This document shows positions 1-6,812 of a stretch of DNA of 9,256 nucleotides, piece after piece. Position numbers and translations under genes: made by a program. Every line of letters begins with the position of its first letter. Position 1 is the first letter of the stretch. This DNA comes from Bacillota bacterium. GTDB lineage: Bacteria; Bacillota; Clostridia; Peptostreptococcales; Anaerovoracaceae. Where the stretch lies: contig JAQSXD010000119.1 of NCBI GenBank assembly GCA_029266295.1, positions 1-9,256 of the forward strand, in the 5' to 3' direction. The notes below the pieces were generated by a model. That model worked only from the letters and a program-made list of their open reading frames with translations. It was not told the DNA's origin and ran no database searches.

Positions 1-39
1 TACGGGATTATAGACAAGGTAATGAAATCCAGAGAGTAA
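1..39 (+). CDS. clpP: ClpP protease, C-terminal end only (cut by window edge)
   Basis: Reading from base 1 gives YGIIDKVMKSRE followed by TAA at 37-39. ClpP proteins typically end in a Y-G-(L/I)-(I/V)-D-x-(I/V) segment with a short basic tail, and clpP directly upstream of clpX is a very common gene order. Only 12 codons are visible, so the Ser-His-Asp catalytic triad lies outside the window. ClpP is the tetradecameric serine peptidase that degrades substrates unfolded and fed in by ClpX. The stop codon is 13 bases before the clpX start, with the clpX ribosome binding site filling the gap, so the two genes are very probably co-transcribed. The call rests on a short motif plus context. Confidence 0.8.
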   Translation, partial: YGIIDKVMKSRE

Positions 40-48
40 GGGGGGGTG
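40..48 (+). promoter_or_regulatory. clpX ribosome binding site
   Basis: A G-rich run (GGGGGGGTGG, starting at base 40) lies 4-5 bases before the clpX ATG at 53 and begins immediately after the clpP stop codon. It fixes the start at 53. No separate clpX promoter fits in the 13-base gap. Confidence 0.6.
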
Positions 49-52
49 GCTT

Positions 53-1336
53 ATGAGTAAATATGATGCTACAAAACAATTGAAATGCTCCTTTTGCGGA
101 AAACCGCAGGATCAAGTCAGAAGACTTGTGGCAGGGCCGAACGTATACATCTGCGATGAATGCATTGAGCTTTGTCAGGACATTATAAAAGAAGAATTTG
201 CAAGTTCCATTGATGATGTGGAACGCAGATCAGAAAAGTTTACGCTGCCCAAGCCAAAGGAAATCGCAAACATCCTGTCCGACTATGTGATCGATCAGAA
301 CGATGCGAAAAAAGCCTTGGCGGTAGCGGTATATAACCACTATAAGAGAGTGAACAGCTTAAACAAGCTGGACAATGACGGAATTGAGATTCAAAAGAGC
401 AATATTGTCATGATAGGCCCTACGGGCTCAGGGAAAACGCTTCTGGCGCAGACCCTTGCGAAGATCCTTGACGTACCCTTTGCCATCGCCGATGCCACCG
501 CTCTGACAGAGGCCGGCTATGTGGGTGAAGATGTTGAGAACATTCTCCTCAAGCTGATCCAAGCGGCGGATTATGATATTGAAAAGGCGCAGCGGGGCAT
601 CATCTATGTGGATGAAATCGACAAGATTGCCAGAAAATCAGAAAATCCGTCTATCACGAGAGATGTGAGCGGGGAAGGCGTGCAGCAGGCACTCCTCAAG
701 ATCCTGGAAGGAACCGTTGCCAGTGTTCCGCCTCAGGGAGGAAGAAAGCATCCCCATCAGGATTTCATCCAGTTTGATACCACCAATGTGCTCTTCATCT
801 GCGGAGGTGCATTCGACGGTCTGGATAAAATCATACAGAGAAGAATCGGAGAAAAAACCATCGGTTTTAACGCTGATATTAAGGCGAACAAGATCGAGGC
901 TTCCGAGATTTTGAAAAAGGTGCAGCCTGAGGATCTGCTGAAGTATGGGCTGATCCCAGAATTCATCGGCAGACTTCCAGTTATGGTTACACTGGAAGAG
1001 CTGACCAAGGAAGCGCTGGTTCGCATCATCAAGGAACCGAAAAATGCGATCTTGAAGCAGTATAAAAAGCTGTTCCAGATGGATGGTGTCGAGCTGGAAA
1101 TCGAGGATGATGCCATAACTCGGGTAGCAGAAAAAGCAATTGAAAGAAAAACCGGTGCAAGAGGACTCAGAAGTATACTGGAGTATGTTATGACGGATAT
1201 TATGTTCGAGCTTCCTTCAAGGGAAGACATAACGAAATGCATTATCACCAAGGGAACCATTGATTATAACACAGGGCCCGCTTTAGTACTTGTTGAGTCA
1301 AAACGAAACAAGAAGAGCGAGGAATCTGCATCGTAA
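53..1336 (+). CDS. clpX: ClpX, ATP-dependent unfoldase subunit of the ClpXP protease
   Basis: ClpX is the hexameric AAA+ unfoldase that recognises tagged proteins, unfolds them with ATP and threads them into ClpP in the cytoplasm. At 427 residues it is full length for the family. All diagnostic elements are visible: an N-terminal C4 zinc-binding domain (Cys12, Cys15, Cys34, Cys37), Walker A GPTGSGKT at 122-129, the pore-1 loop GYVG at 155-158, Walker B IIYVDEID at 183-190, the RKH pore loop at 231-233, the IGF loop that docks on ClpP at 270-272, the arginine finger Arg307 in EFIGRLP, and sensor-2 Arg370 in GARGLR. The IGF loop shows it is built to work with ClpP, whose 3' end lies just upstream. 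No key residue is missing and no frameshift is seen. Confidence 0.98.
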   Translation: MSKYDATKQLKCSFCGKPQDQVRRLVAGPNVYICDECIELCQDIIKEEFASSIDDVERRSEKFTLPKPKEIANILSDYVIDQNDAKKALAVAVYNHYKRVNSLNKLDNDGIEIQKSNIVMIGPTGSGKTLLAQTLAKILDVPFAIADATALTEAGYVGEDVENILLKLIQAADYDIEKAQRGIIYVDEIDKIARKSENPSITRDVSGEGVQQALLKILEGTVASVPPQGGRKHPHQDFIQFDTTNVLFICGGAFDGLDKIIQRRIGEKTIGFNADIKANKIEASEILKKVQPEDLLKYGLIPEFIGRLPVMVTLEELTKEALVRIIKEPKNAILKQYKKLFQMDGVELEIEDDAITRVAEKAIERKTGARGLRSILEYVMTDIMFELPSREDITKCIITKGTIDYNTGPALVLVESKRNKKSEESAS

Positions 1337-1339
1337 GTC

Positions 1340-1365
1340 AGGCGGCGTTAATGCCGCCTTCTCTT
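1340..1365 (+). terminator. Hairpin terminator between clpX and lon
   Basis: AGGCGGC at 1340-1346 and GCCGCCT at 1353-1359 form a perfect 7-bp stem around a 6-base loop (GTTAAT), followed by a pyrimidine-rich TCTCTTT tract. The stem is GC-rich, but the T run is interrupted by C, so this is probably a partial (leaky) rho-independent terminator three bases after the clpX stop. It suggests lon has its own promoter in 1366-1430. I looked for one and found only weak candidates (TATTAC at 1384 preceded by TG, TTATAT at 1409) without a good -35, and no CIRCE or CtsR-type operator. Confidence 0.6.
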
Positions 1366-1430
1366 TATAACAATATCGTCTGTTATTACTCGAAAACAAT
1401 CATGTGGGTTATATGGGGATTAGAAGATAC

Positions 1431-1438
1431 AGGAGGGT
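1431..1438 (+). promoter_or_regulatory. lon ribosome binding site
   Basis: AGGAGGGT lies about 4 bases before the ATG at 1442 and is a near-perfect match to the anti-Shine-Dalgarno sequence. It decides the long start of Lon against the internal Met55 or Met57, which sit next to the conserved domain and would give a protein closer to the usual family N-terminus. Confidence 0.75.
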
Positions 1439-1441
1439 AAT

Positions 1442-3961
1442 ATGACTGAAGAAAAAATAAAGAAAACAAGAAAGAAAAAAATAGAAGAGCCAGAAGCAGC
1501 AGAACAGAAAGATGAAGTAGCGCTCAGCAGCATTGCGGACGAATTAGAGGACGAAATTGAAATCCTGGTGGATGAGGATGGCGTTAAGGATCATTCCATA
1601 AAGACCATGCCGATGATTCCGCTTAGAGGGTTGTCAATCTTTCCGTATATGGTGCTTCATTTTGATATTGGCAGAGAAAAATCCATCAGTGCGCTGGAAA
1701 AAGCAATGATGATGAACCAACTTGTATTTTTGTCTGCTCAGAAGGACGCGGAAACAGATCTGCCCACCCACGAGGATTTCTATAAGATAGGAACCATCGC
1801 AAAGATCAAGCAGATGCTCAAACTGCCGGGAGATGCAATCAGAGTCCTGGTGGAAGGAATCAGCAGAGGCGAGATCAGAGAAGTGGTTTTTGAAGTGCCC
1901 TACTTTAAATGTGCAGTGAAAAAGATTGAAGAGCGGGAGTTTGATGAACTACCCTCCCGAGTAGTGGCACTGATGCGTTCCGCCCTGGGCAATTTTGAAA
2001 CCTATCTGGATTTAAATCCCAAGGTTTCCCAGGACATTTTCCCGTCAGTAGCTTCTGTAGATCAGCCGGGCAGGCTTGCAGACGTTATAACGTCTCATCT
2101 AGAAATCAAGACAGAAGAAAAACAGAGAATTTTGGAGGCTTTTGATCCTGAAGATCGCCTTGAAATCCTCAATGAAATATTAAATAAGGAAATCGAGATC
2201 CTGACCATTGAACAGGATATCAATATAAAAGTAAGAAGCCAAATCAACAAGACTCAGCGTGAATATTACCTGAAGGAGCAGATGCGTGCCATTCAGGAGG
2301 AGCTGGGATATGATGAGGCGATCGAAGACGAAATCGGTACCTGGATGGAGCAGCTCAAGAAGCTGAAACTTTCTCCGAAGGTAAATGAAAAAGTTGAAAA
2401 AGAGATTAAAAGACTGTCCAAAATACAGCCTTCCTCTGCTGAAGGCGGCGTCATCAGAACCTATATTGAATGGATTCTTGGTTTGCCGTGGAATAAAGCA
2501 TCCAAGGGGAGCATCGACATCAAACTAGCTGAAAAAACACTCAATGAAGATCATTATGGGCTGGAGAAGGTGAAGGATCGTATCCTGGAATATCTTGCTG
2601 TAATGAAGCTTTCTAAGAGTATGAAGGGACCCATCCTGTGTTTGGTAGGGCCTCCGGGAGTCGGTAAGACCTCCGTGGCAAGATCCATTGCAAGAGCCGT
2701 TAACAGGGAATTTGTAAGAATGTCTCTGGGAGGCGTCAGAGATGAAGCCGAAATCAGAGGACACAGAAGAACTTATATCGGAGCGATCCCCGGCAGAGTT
2801 ATGTCTGCGATCAAAGAGGCGGGCACCAACAATCCTGTATTCCTGTTTGATGAGGTTGATAAGATCGGTGCTGATTTTAGAGGAGACCCTGCTTCTGCAC
2901 TGCTTGAGGTTCTGGATCCAGAGCAAAACAAGGAATTCGCTGATCACTATCTGGAAGTACCATTTGACCTTTCCAAGGTGATGTTTATTACTACGGCAAA
3001 TACAACGGAGACCATTCCAAGACCATTGCTGGACAGAATGGAGGTCATCCATGTTCCCGGCTATACGGAAGAAGAAAAGGTGAAGATTGCTGAAAAGTAT
3101 TTGGTTCCAAAGAAAACCAAGGAGCATGGTCTGAACGAGGAGAATATCACGATTTCGGAGAGCACCATCCGCAGCATCATCAATTATTATACAAGAGAAT
3201 CCGGTGTGAGAAATCTGGAGCGTGAGGTTGCGAATCTCTGCAGAAAGGTTGCCAGAAAGATTGTGGAAGAGGATGCCACAAGACTCCGGATCACAGCAGG
3301 AAATATTGAATCCTATCTGGGAAAGAAGCGATATCGATATGATATTATCGAAGGAGAGAATGAAGTCGGCGTTACAACGGGTCTTGCGTGGACGATTGTG
3401 GGAGGCGATACACTGTTCATCGAAACCACTCTGATCCCAGGCAACGGCAAGCTGGTTCTTACCGGTCAGCTGGGAGAAGTAATGCAGGAGTCTGCTAAGG
3501 CAGGCGTCAGCTATATCAGGTCCATCGGAAAAGAATTGGGGATCAAAGAAGATTTCTATAAGGAAAATGATCTTCATATTCATATCCCGGAAGGGGCGAC
3601 ACCGAAAGACGGACCGTCGGCAGGCGTAACCATGTGTACCGCCATCATATCTACACTCACCAATACACCGGTGAGAAAGGATGTGGCCATGACCGGAGAA
3701 ATTACACTGCGCGGTAAGGTTCTGCCGGTAGGAGGAATCCGTGAGAAAGTTCTTGCGGCTCACCGGGCAGGGATCAAGAAAGTTTTGCTGCCTGCGGATA
3801 ATGAACGGGATATCGAAGAAATTCCCGCCAATGTAAGAAAGAAGCTTGAGTTTGTATTGATCCACGATGTAAAAGAAGCACTGGAACATGCACTGGTAAA
3901 AAATGATAACGAGGCCTCCGCACCCATGGAAGATTCGGATCATGAGAAAGAAGCAGAATGA
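1442..3961 (+). CDS. lon: Lon (LonA-type) ATP-dependent serine protease
   Basis: Lon is a soluble hexameric AAA+ protease that removes misfolded and short-lived regulatory proteins. Domains in order: a charged, low-complexity N-terminal extension (1-55, Lys/Glu rich), the LON substrate-binding domain starting at PMIPLRG (57-63), a helical/coiled segment around 245-300, the AAA+ module with Walker A GPPGVGKT at 403-410 and Walker B LFDEVD with Asp470/Glu471, and the C-terminal peptidase domain with catalytic Ser726 in KDGPSAG and Lys769 in GGIREK. The Ser-Lys spacing of 43 residues equals that of E. coli Ser679/Lys722. At 839 residues it is about 55-65 longer than the E. coli and B. subtilis enzymes; the surplus is the charged N-terminus and an acidic C-terminal tail of about 20 residues. 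The stop overlaps the engB start (ATGA), implying translational coupling. Confidence 0.98.
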   Translation: MTEEKIKKTRKKKIEEPEAAEQKDEVALSSIADELEDEIEILVDEDGVKDHSIKTMPMIPLRGLSIFPYMVLHFDIGREKSISALEKAMMMNQLVFLSAQKDAETDLPTHEDFYKIGTIAKIKQMLKLPGDAIRVLVEGISRGEIREVVFEVPYFKCAVKKIEEREFDELPSRVVALMRSALGNFETYLDLNPKVSQDIFPSVASVDQPGRLADVITSHLEIKTEEKQRILEAFDPEDRLEILNEILNKEIEILTIEQDINIKVRSQINKTQREYYLKEQMRAIQEELGYDEAIEDEIGTWMEQLKKLKLSPKVNEKVEKEIKRLSKIQPSSAEGGVIRTYIEWILGLPWNKASKGSIDIKLAEKTLNEDHYGLEKVKDRILEYLAVMKLSKSMKGPILCLVGPPGVGKTSVARSIARAVNREFVRMSLGGVRDEAEIRGHRRTYIGAIPGRVMSAIKEAGTNNPVFLFDEVDKIGADFRGDPASALLEVLDPEQNKEFADHYLEVPFDLSKVMFITTANTTETIPRPLLDRMEVIHVPGYTEEEKVKIAEKYLVPKKTKEHGLNEENITISESTIRSIINYYTRESGVRNLEREVANLCRKVARKIVEEDATRLRITAGNIESYLGKKRYRYDIIEGENEVGVTTGLAWTIVGGDTLFIETTLIPGNGKLVLTGQLGEVMQESAKAGVSYIRSIGKELGIKEDFYKENDLHIHIPEGATPKDGPSAGVTMCTAIISTLTNTPVRKDVAMTGEITLRGKVLPVGGIREKVLAAHRAGIKKVLLPADNERDIEEIPANVRKKLEFVLIHDVKEALEHALVKNDNEASAPMEDSDHEKEAE

Positions 3962-4548
3962 TTATAAGAAAAGCGGAGCTGGTGGCAACTGCGGTCAAAA
4001 AAAACCAGTACCCCGAAGATAATAAAAAAGAGATCGCCTTTGCCGGGCGCTCAAACGTAGGGAAATCTTCCCTGCTGAATTTGCTGGTGAACAGAAGGAA
4101 TCTGGCGAGAGTCAGCGGAAGCCCCGGCAAGACAAGAACCATTAATTTTTATGAAATCAATGAGGAGTTCCGCATTGTGGATCTGCCTGGATACGGATAT
4201 GCCAAGGTCTCCAAATCTGTGACAGAGAATTGGGGAGAAATGATCGAAGGATACCTTGCAGGCAGAGAAGGTCTTTTAAAGGTAGTACAGCTTGTTGATA
4301 TCCGCCACACCCCATCCGCACAGGATGTGCAGATGTACCAGTGGCTCAGACATTACGGCTTTGACGGTATCGTTGTTGCAACAAAGGCTGATAAGATCTC
4401 CCGAAACGAAATGACAAAATGCATCAGTGAAATCAGGAAAACCTTGGGGCTTTCACCGGAAGATAAGGTCATCCCCGTATCGACGTTAAAGAGAACGGGT
4501 TATGATGAGCTGCTTGCGGAGTTGGATCGTCTCTTGGAGGAGGTTTAA
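3958..4548 (+). CDS. engB: EngB/YsxC, ribosome biogenesis GTPase
   Basis: This TRAFAC-class GTPase acts in late assembly of the 50S ribosomal subunit and is usually essential in Firmicutes (ysxC in Bacillus, yihA in E. coli). All G motifs are visible in 196 residues: G1 GRSNVGKSS at 30-38, G2 threonines in GKTRTINFY (57-65), G3 DLPGYGYA at 75-82, and G4 TKAD at 142-145, with STLK close to the G5 position. The tryptophan in SVTENW after switch II is also typical of the family. Its ATG lies inside the last codons of lon (4-base overlap), with a purine-rich GAGAAAG upstream within lon. The lon-engB pair is conserved in Firmicutes, so this is the standard neighbour. Confidence 0.96.
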   Translation: MIIRKAELVATAVKKNQYPEDNKKEIAFAGRSNVGKSSLLNLLVNRRNLARVSGSPGKTRTINFYEINEEFRIVDLPGYGYAKVSKSVTENWGEMIEGYLAGREGLLKVVQLVDIRHTPSAQDVQMYQWLRHYGFDGIVVATKADKISRNEMTKCISEIRKTLGLSPEDKVIPVSTLKRTGYDELLAELDRLLEEV

Positions 4549-4553
4549 AGGAT

Positions 4554-4901
4554 ATGCAATTTATATTCTTTCAGGTTCTGATGAGAAGGATTAAGGCAAT
4601 CTGGCCGTTTTTAAAGGATAAAGGAGTACCGCTGCACAAGAAAATTATCATCGTAGCAGGGATCCTTTATCTGCTTTCGCCGATTGACCTAATTCCTGCA
4701 CCCATTCTTATTTTCGGTGCCGTGGATGATATCGTTTTATGGACCTTTATCATCTGGTATTTCAAGGATGAGCTGGATAAGTACTGGGGAGGCGTTACCG
4801 GAGTGGTGAAGCCCAAACAGAAATTCAAAGGAAAGAACATAATTGATGATGTAGACTTTGAAGTTGAAAAAGAAGCAAAAAAGAAAGAGGAGCACAGTTA
4901 A
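4554..4901 (+). CDS. Small DUF1232 (YkvA-like) membrane protein
   Basis: The core LSPIDLIPAPILIFGAVDD (residues 41-59) is the signature of DUF1232/YkvA proteins: a hydrophobic stretch broken by S-P-x-D-L-I-P and followed by a D-D pair. The more usual LIPD is LIPA here. Hydrophobic segments at about 31-53 and 60-70 indicate a membrane-associated protein. The C-terminal 45 residues are hydrophilic and Lys/Glu rich, ending in KKKEEHS. No biochemical function is established for the family, and I do not assign one. The ATG at 4554 is 5 bases after the engB stop. GGAGGAGG overlapping the end of engB, about 10 bases upstream, can serve as ribosome binding site, with AAAGGA closer in. An internal Met10 is an alternative start. 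Tight packing makes it part of the lon-engB operon. Confidence 0.85.
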   Translation: MQFIFFQVLMRRIKAIWPFLKDKGVPLHKKIIIVAGILYLLSPIDLIPAPILIFGAVDDIVLWTFIIWYFKDELDKYWGGVTGVVKPKQKFKGKNIIDDVDFEVEKEAKKKEEHS

Positions 4902-4902
4902 A

Positions 4903-5442
4903 ATGGAGAATCAAAGCACATTTGGAGAGGTCATGATCACCGAGGGGCAGCTGAAGCAGCGGATTAAGGAGCTAGGAAAGCAGATCTCTGAGGACTTTAA
5001 GGGTGAGGAAATTCTGGTCGTTTGCATCCTGAAGGGCGCGGTACTGTTTTTAAGTGATCTGATCAGAGAGATTACAGTGGATACCAAGATTGATTTCATG
5101 GCGGTTACAAGCTACGGGGCTTCCACAAAGAGTTCTGGAGTCGTACGGATCCTGAAAGATCTTGATACTGGTATAGAAGACCAGAACGTGATTATCGTCG
5201 AAGACATTATCGATTCTGGGATTACGCTTCACTATCTCAGGGATTACCTGCTGGGAAGAATGCCGAAGACATTGAAGATCTGTACCCTGCTGGACAAGCC
5301 CGAGCGCAGAGAAGCAGATATCAAGGCAGACTATACGGGATTTGAAGTGGAAAATAAATTTATTGTAGGCTATGGCCTGGATTATGATCAGAAATACAGA
5401 AACCTCCCATACATAACCTGTCTGGAAGGTTGCGAGATATAA
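4903..5442 (+). CDS. hpt: Hypoxanthine(-guanine) phosphoribosyltransferase
   Basis: This enzyme transfers the phosphoribosyl group of PRPP to hypoxanthine or guanine, giving IMP or GMP in the cytoplasm (purine salvage). The PRPP-binding motif IIVEDIIDSGIT is at 97-108, with acidic Glu100/Asp101 and the catalytic-base Asp104 that aligns with human Asp137. The ILKGAVLFLSDL segment (42-53) carries the conserved Lys-Gly of the diphosphate loop, and LLDKPERREAD followed by FIVGYGLDYDQKYRNLPYI is the purine-binding hood typical of bacterial HPRTs. At 179 residues it is normal length. The frame is open upstream to an ATG at 4858 inside the preceding gene, but the ATG at 4903 has AGAGGAG at about 10 bases and gives the family N-terminus, so I chose it. 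It lies one base after the preceding stop codon. Confidence 0.95.
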   Translation: MENQSTFGEVMITEGQLKQRIKELGKQISEDFKGEEILVVCILKGAVLFLSDLIREITVDTKIDFMAVTSYGASTKSSGVVRILKDLDTGIEDQNVIIVEDIIDSGITLHYLRDYLLGRMPKTLKICTLLDKPERREADIKADYTGFEVENKFIVGYGLDYDQKYRNLPYITCLEGCEI

Positions 5443-5459
5443 AGCAGCGTTTCCCAATG

Positions 5460-5466
5460 AAAGGAG
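5460..5466 (+). promoter_or_regulatory. pduL ribosome binding site
   Basis: AAAGGAG ends about 6 bases before the ATG at 5473, in the 30-base gap after hpt. The gap is too short for a likely separate promoter, so pduL is probably expressed with hpt. Confidence 0.6.
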
Positions 5467-5472
5467 AACACA

Positions 5473-6045
5473 ATGGGCTATCAAGCAGAAGTAGGATTAT
5501 CCAACAAGCACCTACATCTCAAAAATGAGGACATTGAAACATTATTCGGAAAAGACCATGCATTGACTCCCACAAAGGACCTGAAGCAGCCGGGTCAGTT
5601 TGCCTGTGAAGAAAAGGTTGATATCATAGGGCCAAAGGGAACGCTGAAAGGCGTAAGGGTATTGGGCCCCGCACGTCCGGAAACACAGGTAGAGCTTGCA
5701 ATGACCGATGCAAGAGCCATCGGTATTACAGCGCCGGTGAGAGAATCGGGAAAGCTTGCCGGAACGCCGGGTATTAAATTGGTTGGTCCAGCCGGAGAGG
5801 TGGAACTGGATTATGGTGCAATCGTAGCACTCAGACATATCCATTTGTCTCCTGCTCAGGCGCTTGAAGCCGGTGTTAAGGATAAAGATATTGTAAGTAT
5901 TCAGTTTGGCGGAGAGAGAGGCGTTGTGTTCAACAATGTACTGGTTCGCTCCGGAGAAGGTCATGAGAGTGAGATTCATCTTGATACCGATGAGGGCAAT
6001 GCGGCGGGGCTCAATAACGGCGCATTGGGAGAAATATTGAAATAG
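5473..6045 (+). CDS. pduL: PduL-type phosphate acyltransferase (phosphotransacetylase)
   Basis: PduL converts acyl-CoA plus phosphate to acyl-phosphate plus CoA and is unrelated to Pta. Visible hallmarks: SNKHLHL with zinc-ligand type His13/His15, PVRESG with Arg90 corresponding to the phosphate-contacting arginine, RHIHLSP with His122/His124, and the C-terminal H-x-D-T-D-E-x-N-A motif with His169. The 190 residues form the two-barrel catalytic core. The protein starts directly at the core (GYQAEVGLSNKH) and has no amphipathic N-terminal helix of the kind that targets PduL to bacterial microcompartments. No shell protein gene is in the window, so this looks like a free cytosolic enzyme. Its natural substrate (acetyl- or propanoyl-CoA) cannot be told from sequence; neighbouring deoC makes acetyl-CoA attractive. 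Confidence 0.93.
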   Translation: MGYQAEVGLSNKHLHLKNEDIETLFGKDHALTPTKDLKQPGQFACEEKVDIIGPKGTLKGVRVLGPARPETQVELAMTDARAIGITAPVRESGKLAGTPGIKLVGPAGEVELDYGAIVALRHIHLSPAQALEAGVKDKDIVSIQFGGERGVVFNNVLVRSGEGHESEIHLDTDEGNAAGLNNGALGEILK

Positions 6046-6103
6046 TTGGCCATAGGAAAGGATGCAGTGTGAAGACCTTTCATTACTATTTGAGCTGCCA
6101 ACT
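6044..6103 (+). other. Nested inverted repeats in the pduL-deoC spacer
   Basis: AGTTGGC at 6044-6050 is perfectly complementary to GCCAACT at 6097-6103 (7 bp). Inside it, GAAAGG at 6056-6061 pairs with CCTTTC at 6076-6081 around a 14-base loop. No T run follows, so it is not an ordinary rho-independent terminator. It ends just before the deoC start and could affect transcript stability or deoC translation. I do not recognise it as a known riboswitch. The left arm overlaps the last two bases of the pduL stop codon. Confidence 0.45.
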
Positions 6104-6126
6104 TGGGCGGCGGAATGGAGATTAAA

Positions 6127-6786
6127 ATGGAGAAGTTAAACCGATATTTTGATCATACCGTACTGAAACCAGAAGCGACGGAAGCGGATGTGACAAAGCT
6201 CTGCAAAGAAGCAAAAGAGTATGAATTTTTCGCTGTTTGCGTAAATTCCTGCTACGTACCCCTTGCAAAAAAGCTACTGGAAGGGACTGATGTTCAGGTT
6301 GCGGCAGTGGTAGGCTTTCCTCTGGGGGCTTGCTGTACGGAAGCCAAGGTCTTTGAAACGGAATGGGCTTGCAGAGAAGGCGCAAAGGAAATTGATATGG
6401 TGATCCATGTAGGAGCACTGAAGGAAAAGCGTTTTGACTATATTAAGGAAGATATTACAGATGTCGTGGCAGCGGCAATGGAATTTGACGCGATCGTAAA
6501 GGTCATTCTTGAAACCTGTCTACTGACCGATGAAGAAATTGTCAAGGCTTGTGAACTCGCCAAAGAAGCGGGAGCCGCCTTTGTGAAAACCTCGACGGGA
6601 TTTTCCAAGGACGGAGCTACGGCACATCACGTAGCATTGATGAAGAAAACGGTGGGTGATGAACTACAGGTCAAGGCCTCCGGTGGAATCAGAGATCTCG
6701 CAAAGACCCTTGCAATGATTGAAGCCGGTGCTGACCGGATTGGTGCCAGCGCATCGGTTGAGATTTACAAGGAAAGTCTCAACTAA
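6127..6786 (+). CDS. deoC: Deoxyribose-phosphate aldolase
   Basis: DeoC is a class I aldolase that cleaves 2-deoxy-D-ribose-5-phosphate into acetaldehyde and glyceraldehyde-3-phosphate, the last step of deoxynucleoside breakdown. Numbered from the 6127 start, the Schiff-base lysine is Lys154 in FVKTSTGF, the second active-site lysine is Lys183 in VKASGGIR, and Asp90 in EIDMVIHVG matches the conserved catalytic aspartate. The N-terminal YFDHTVLKP and the VGFPLG strand are also family hallmarks. Length is 219 residues, usual for bacterial DeoC. I chose the ATG at 6127 because GGAG at 6117-6120 lies 6 bases upstream. The in-frame ATG at 6115 (223 residues) is possible but has a poorer ribosome binding site. 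A TTG at 6103 is unlikely, since it sits in an inverted repeat with no Shine-Dalgarno match. Confidence 0.95.
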   Translation: MEKLNRYFDHTVLKPEATEADVTKLCKEAKEYEFFAVCVNSCYVPLAKKLLEGTDVQVAAVVGFPLGACCTEAKVFETEWACREGAKEIDMVIHVGALKEKRFDYIKEDITDVVAAAMEFDAIVKVILETCLLTDEEIVKACELAKEAGAAFVKTSTGFSKDGATAHHVALMKKTVGDELQVKASGGIRDLAKTLAMIEAGADRIGASASVEIYKESLN

Positions 6787-6812
6787 AAAGAACAGTTCCT
6801 ATGCAATAAATG

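Noticed and set aside
757..1260. 167-codon minus-strand open frame opposite clpX
   Set aside because: It is a serine-rich shadow of a highly conserved clpX coding region, with no motif or ribosome binding site.
2525..3943. 472-codon open frame on the minus strand opposite lon
   Set aside because: It lies wholly antisense to an unmistakable lon. The translation is Cys/Phe/Ile/Ser rich without any recognisable motif and is explained by the codon pattern of lon on the other strand.
4858..4902. 15-codon upstream extension of hpt
   Set aside because: It would overlap the preceding gene by 44 bases with an all-basic leader (KLKKKQKRKR) that is a frame-shifted reading of that gene's Lys/Glu-rich tail. 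The ATG at 4903 has the better ribosome binding site and the family N-terminus.
5473..6045. Bacterial microcompartment locus suggested by pduL
   Set aside because: No shell protein genes, no aldehyde dehydrogenase and no N-terminal encapsulation helix on PduL are present in the window. PduL also occurs as a free housekeeping enzyme.
6103..6126. TTG (6103) or ATG (6115) start for deoC
   Set aside because: TTG at 6103 has no Shine-Dalgarno sequence and lies in an inverted-repeat arm. ATG at 6115 is possible but less well supported than 6127, which has GGAG at 6-base spacing.
6790..6798. Short palindrome GAAC-A-GTTC after deoC
   Set aside because: Four-base arms occur by chance and there is no second copy or associated promoter; probably not an operator.
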